From Bacteroidota bacterium (lineage in GTDB: Bacteria > Bacteroidota > Bacteroidia > 2-12-FULL-35-15), in assembly GCA_026391935.1 (NCBI GenBank), contig JAPLDC010000299.1, positions 1 to 5,226 of the forward strand: a stretch of 5,226 nucleotides of DNA, written 5' to 3'. Both the position numbers and the translations under genes were made by a program. A model generated the notes under the pieces. It saw nothing but the letters and a program-made list of their open reading frames with translations. It was not told the origin of the DNA and did no database searches. Of the stretch, positions 4,967-5,226 are shown piece after piece; position 1 is the first letter of the stretch, and every line of letters begins with the position of its first letter.

Positions 4967-5066
4967 CAAAAACCAAAAAATTTCCTTGCATTTTTCTCGC
5001 TTCTCCCCCCCCCACCCCACCACCGCGAAGCGGGAAAAGAAATGGAAAGGAAATTTTTGGTTTTGC
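4966..5066. repeat. Long imperfect inverted repeat with a C-rich loop
   Basis: The left arm (4966-4987) and right arm (5047-5066) pair over 20 bases with two single-A bulges: GCAAAA, CCAAAAA and TTTCCTT blocks match in order. A weaker inner match pairs 4989-5003 with 5027-5044, both ending in CGCTTC on the pairing strand. The loop contains C9 at 5005-5013 followed by C4 and C2 runs. The whole can form a stem of more than 30 bases. Confidence 0.55.
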
Positions 5067-5157
5067 TTAGCCGTTTCAGGCTCCAAAAAGATCAATCTTA
5101 TTTTAAAAATTTTGTTTGCTCTTTTCTCCACCCTCACGGCGACCGAGGCGCCCCCAT

Positions 5158-5189
5158 ATCCGCGTTTGGTAGTAGTTCTACCATCCGCG
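5158..5189. repeat. Hairpin with two stems near the right edge
   Basis: CGCG (5161-5164), TGGTAG (5167-5172), loop TAGTT, CTACCA (5178-5183) and CGCG (5186-5189) form a ten-pair hairpin with one internal TT/TC loop. ATCCGCG also recurs as a direct repeat at 5158-5164 and 5183-5189. A ten-base palindrome CTACGCGTAG follows at 5206-5215. Confidence 0.45.
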
Positions 5190-5226
5190 AACCACACACA
5201 ACCGCCTACGCGTAGCACGCTCACTT

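Larger units (their letters stand above)
4720..5226. other. Non-coding, GC-rich, highly structured region
   Basis: About 500 bases without a credible gene. Long frames are open on both strands, but they are rich in Arg, Cys, Trp and Pro, have no ribosome-binding sites, and follow the inverted repeats, as expected of structured non-coding DNA. The region is more GC-rich than the rest of the window and contains a series of hairpins, a long inverted repeat with a C9 run, and a terminal hairpin. No tRNA, rRNA, tmRNA, RNase P or SRP RNA signature is seen. It may be a dispersed intergenic repeat, an unrecognised structured RNA, or the edge of another element. Confidence 0.55.

Noticed and set aside
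4838..5066. CRISPR array or integron attC array
   Set aside because: The hairpins differ in sequence, there is no regular repeat-spacer pattern, and no attC core-site pair or cassette gene is present.
4739..5224. 161-codon minus-strand and 136-codon plus-strand open frames in the right flank
   Set aside because: Both cover the same inverted repeats, are biased to Arg/Cys/Trp/Pro, have no ribosome-binding site and show no domain; they are best explained by GC-rich non-coding DNA.

Overview
The window looks like an accessory region from a small-genome, AT-leaning uncultured bacterium, most likely of the Candidate Phyla Radiation (Patescibacteria/Parcubacteria-like). This rests on the style of the proteins (a short large-type serine recombinase, a surface-glycan-type methyltransferase with a C-terminal zinc ribbon, an XRE/ImmA pair), the near absence of Shine-Dalgarno sequences, and at least two near-leaderless starts. 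TGA is used as a normal stop. The lineage is an inference from style; no marker gene is present.

Layout. Positions 1-139 hold the end of an insertion sequence: the first 25 codons of a transposase OrfA-like gene on the minus strand, its extended -10 promoter, and an IS3-like terminal sequence. Positions 140-307 are unassigned. A SAM-dependent methyltransferase follows (308-1075, +). A 374-base scar (1076-1449) contains an antisense FAD/NAD(P)-binding enzyme N-terminus that stops after 38 codons, and an imperfect inverted repeat just before the recombinase. A 434-residue serine recombinase (1450-2754, +) converges, with only 3 bases between stops, on a minus-strand two-gene operon: an XRE repressor (start best placed at 3586) overlapping by 11 bases an ImmA/IrrE-type metallopeptidase (start best placed at 3258). 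Divergent from that operon runs a conserved hypothetical gene (3764-4671, +), interrupted by an apparent -1 frameshift near 3824-3828. It ends in two tandem hairpins, the second a strong bidirectional intrinsic terminator. The last 500 bases (4720-5226) hold no credible gene but a dense series of GC-rich hairpins and one long inverted repeat with a C9 run in its loop.

How the parts may work together. The XRE and ImmA pair, head-to-head with another gene across a 100-base control region, matches the logic of the ImmR/ImmA switch of ICEBs1 and related phage-like elements: the repressor silences the divergent promoter and the protease relieves repression. Both divergent promoters use the same heptamer (3615-3621) as their -35 element, and the XRE transcript is predicted to start at or next to its ATG. 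With the recombinase alongside, the block 1450-4720 reads as a compact integrative element or its remnant, inserted beside cell-surface genes already disturbed by an IS and by gene truncation. The divergent hypothetical protein would be the regulated output; its biochemical role is unknown.
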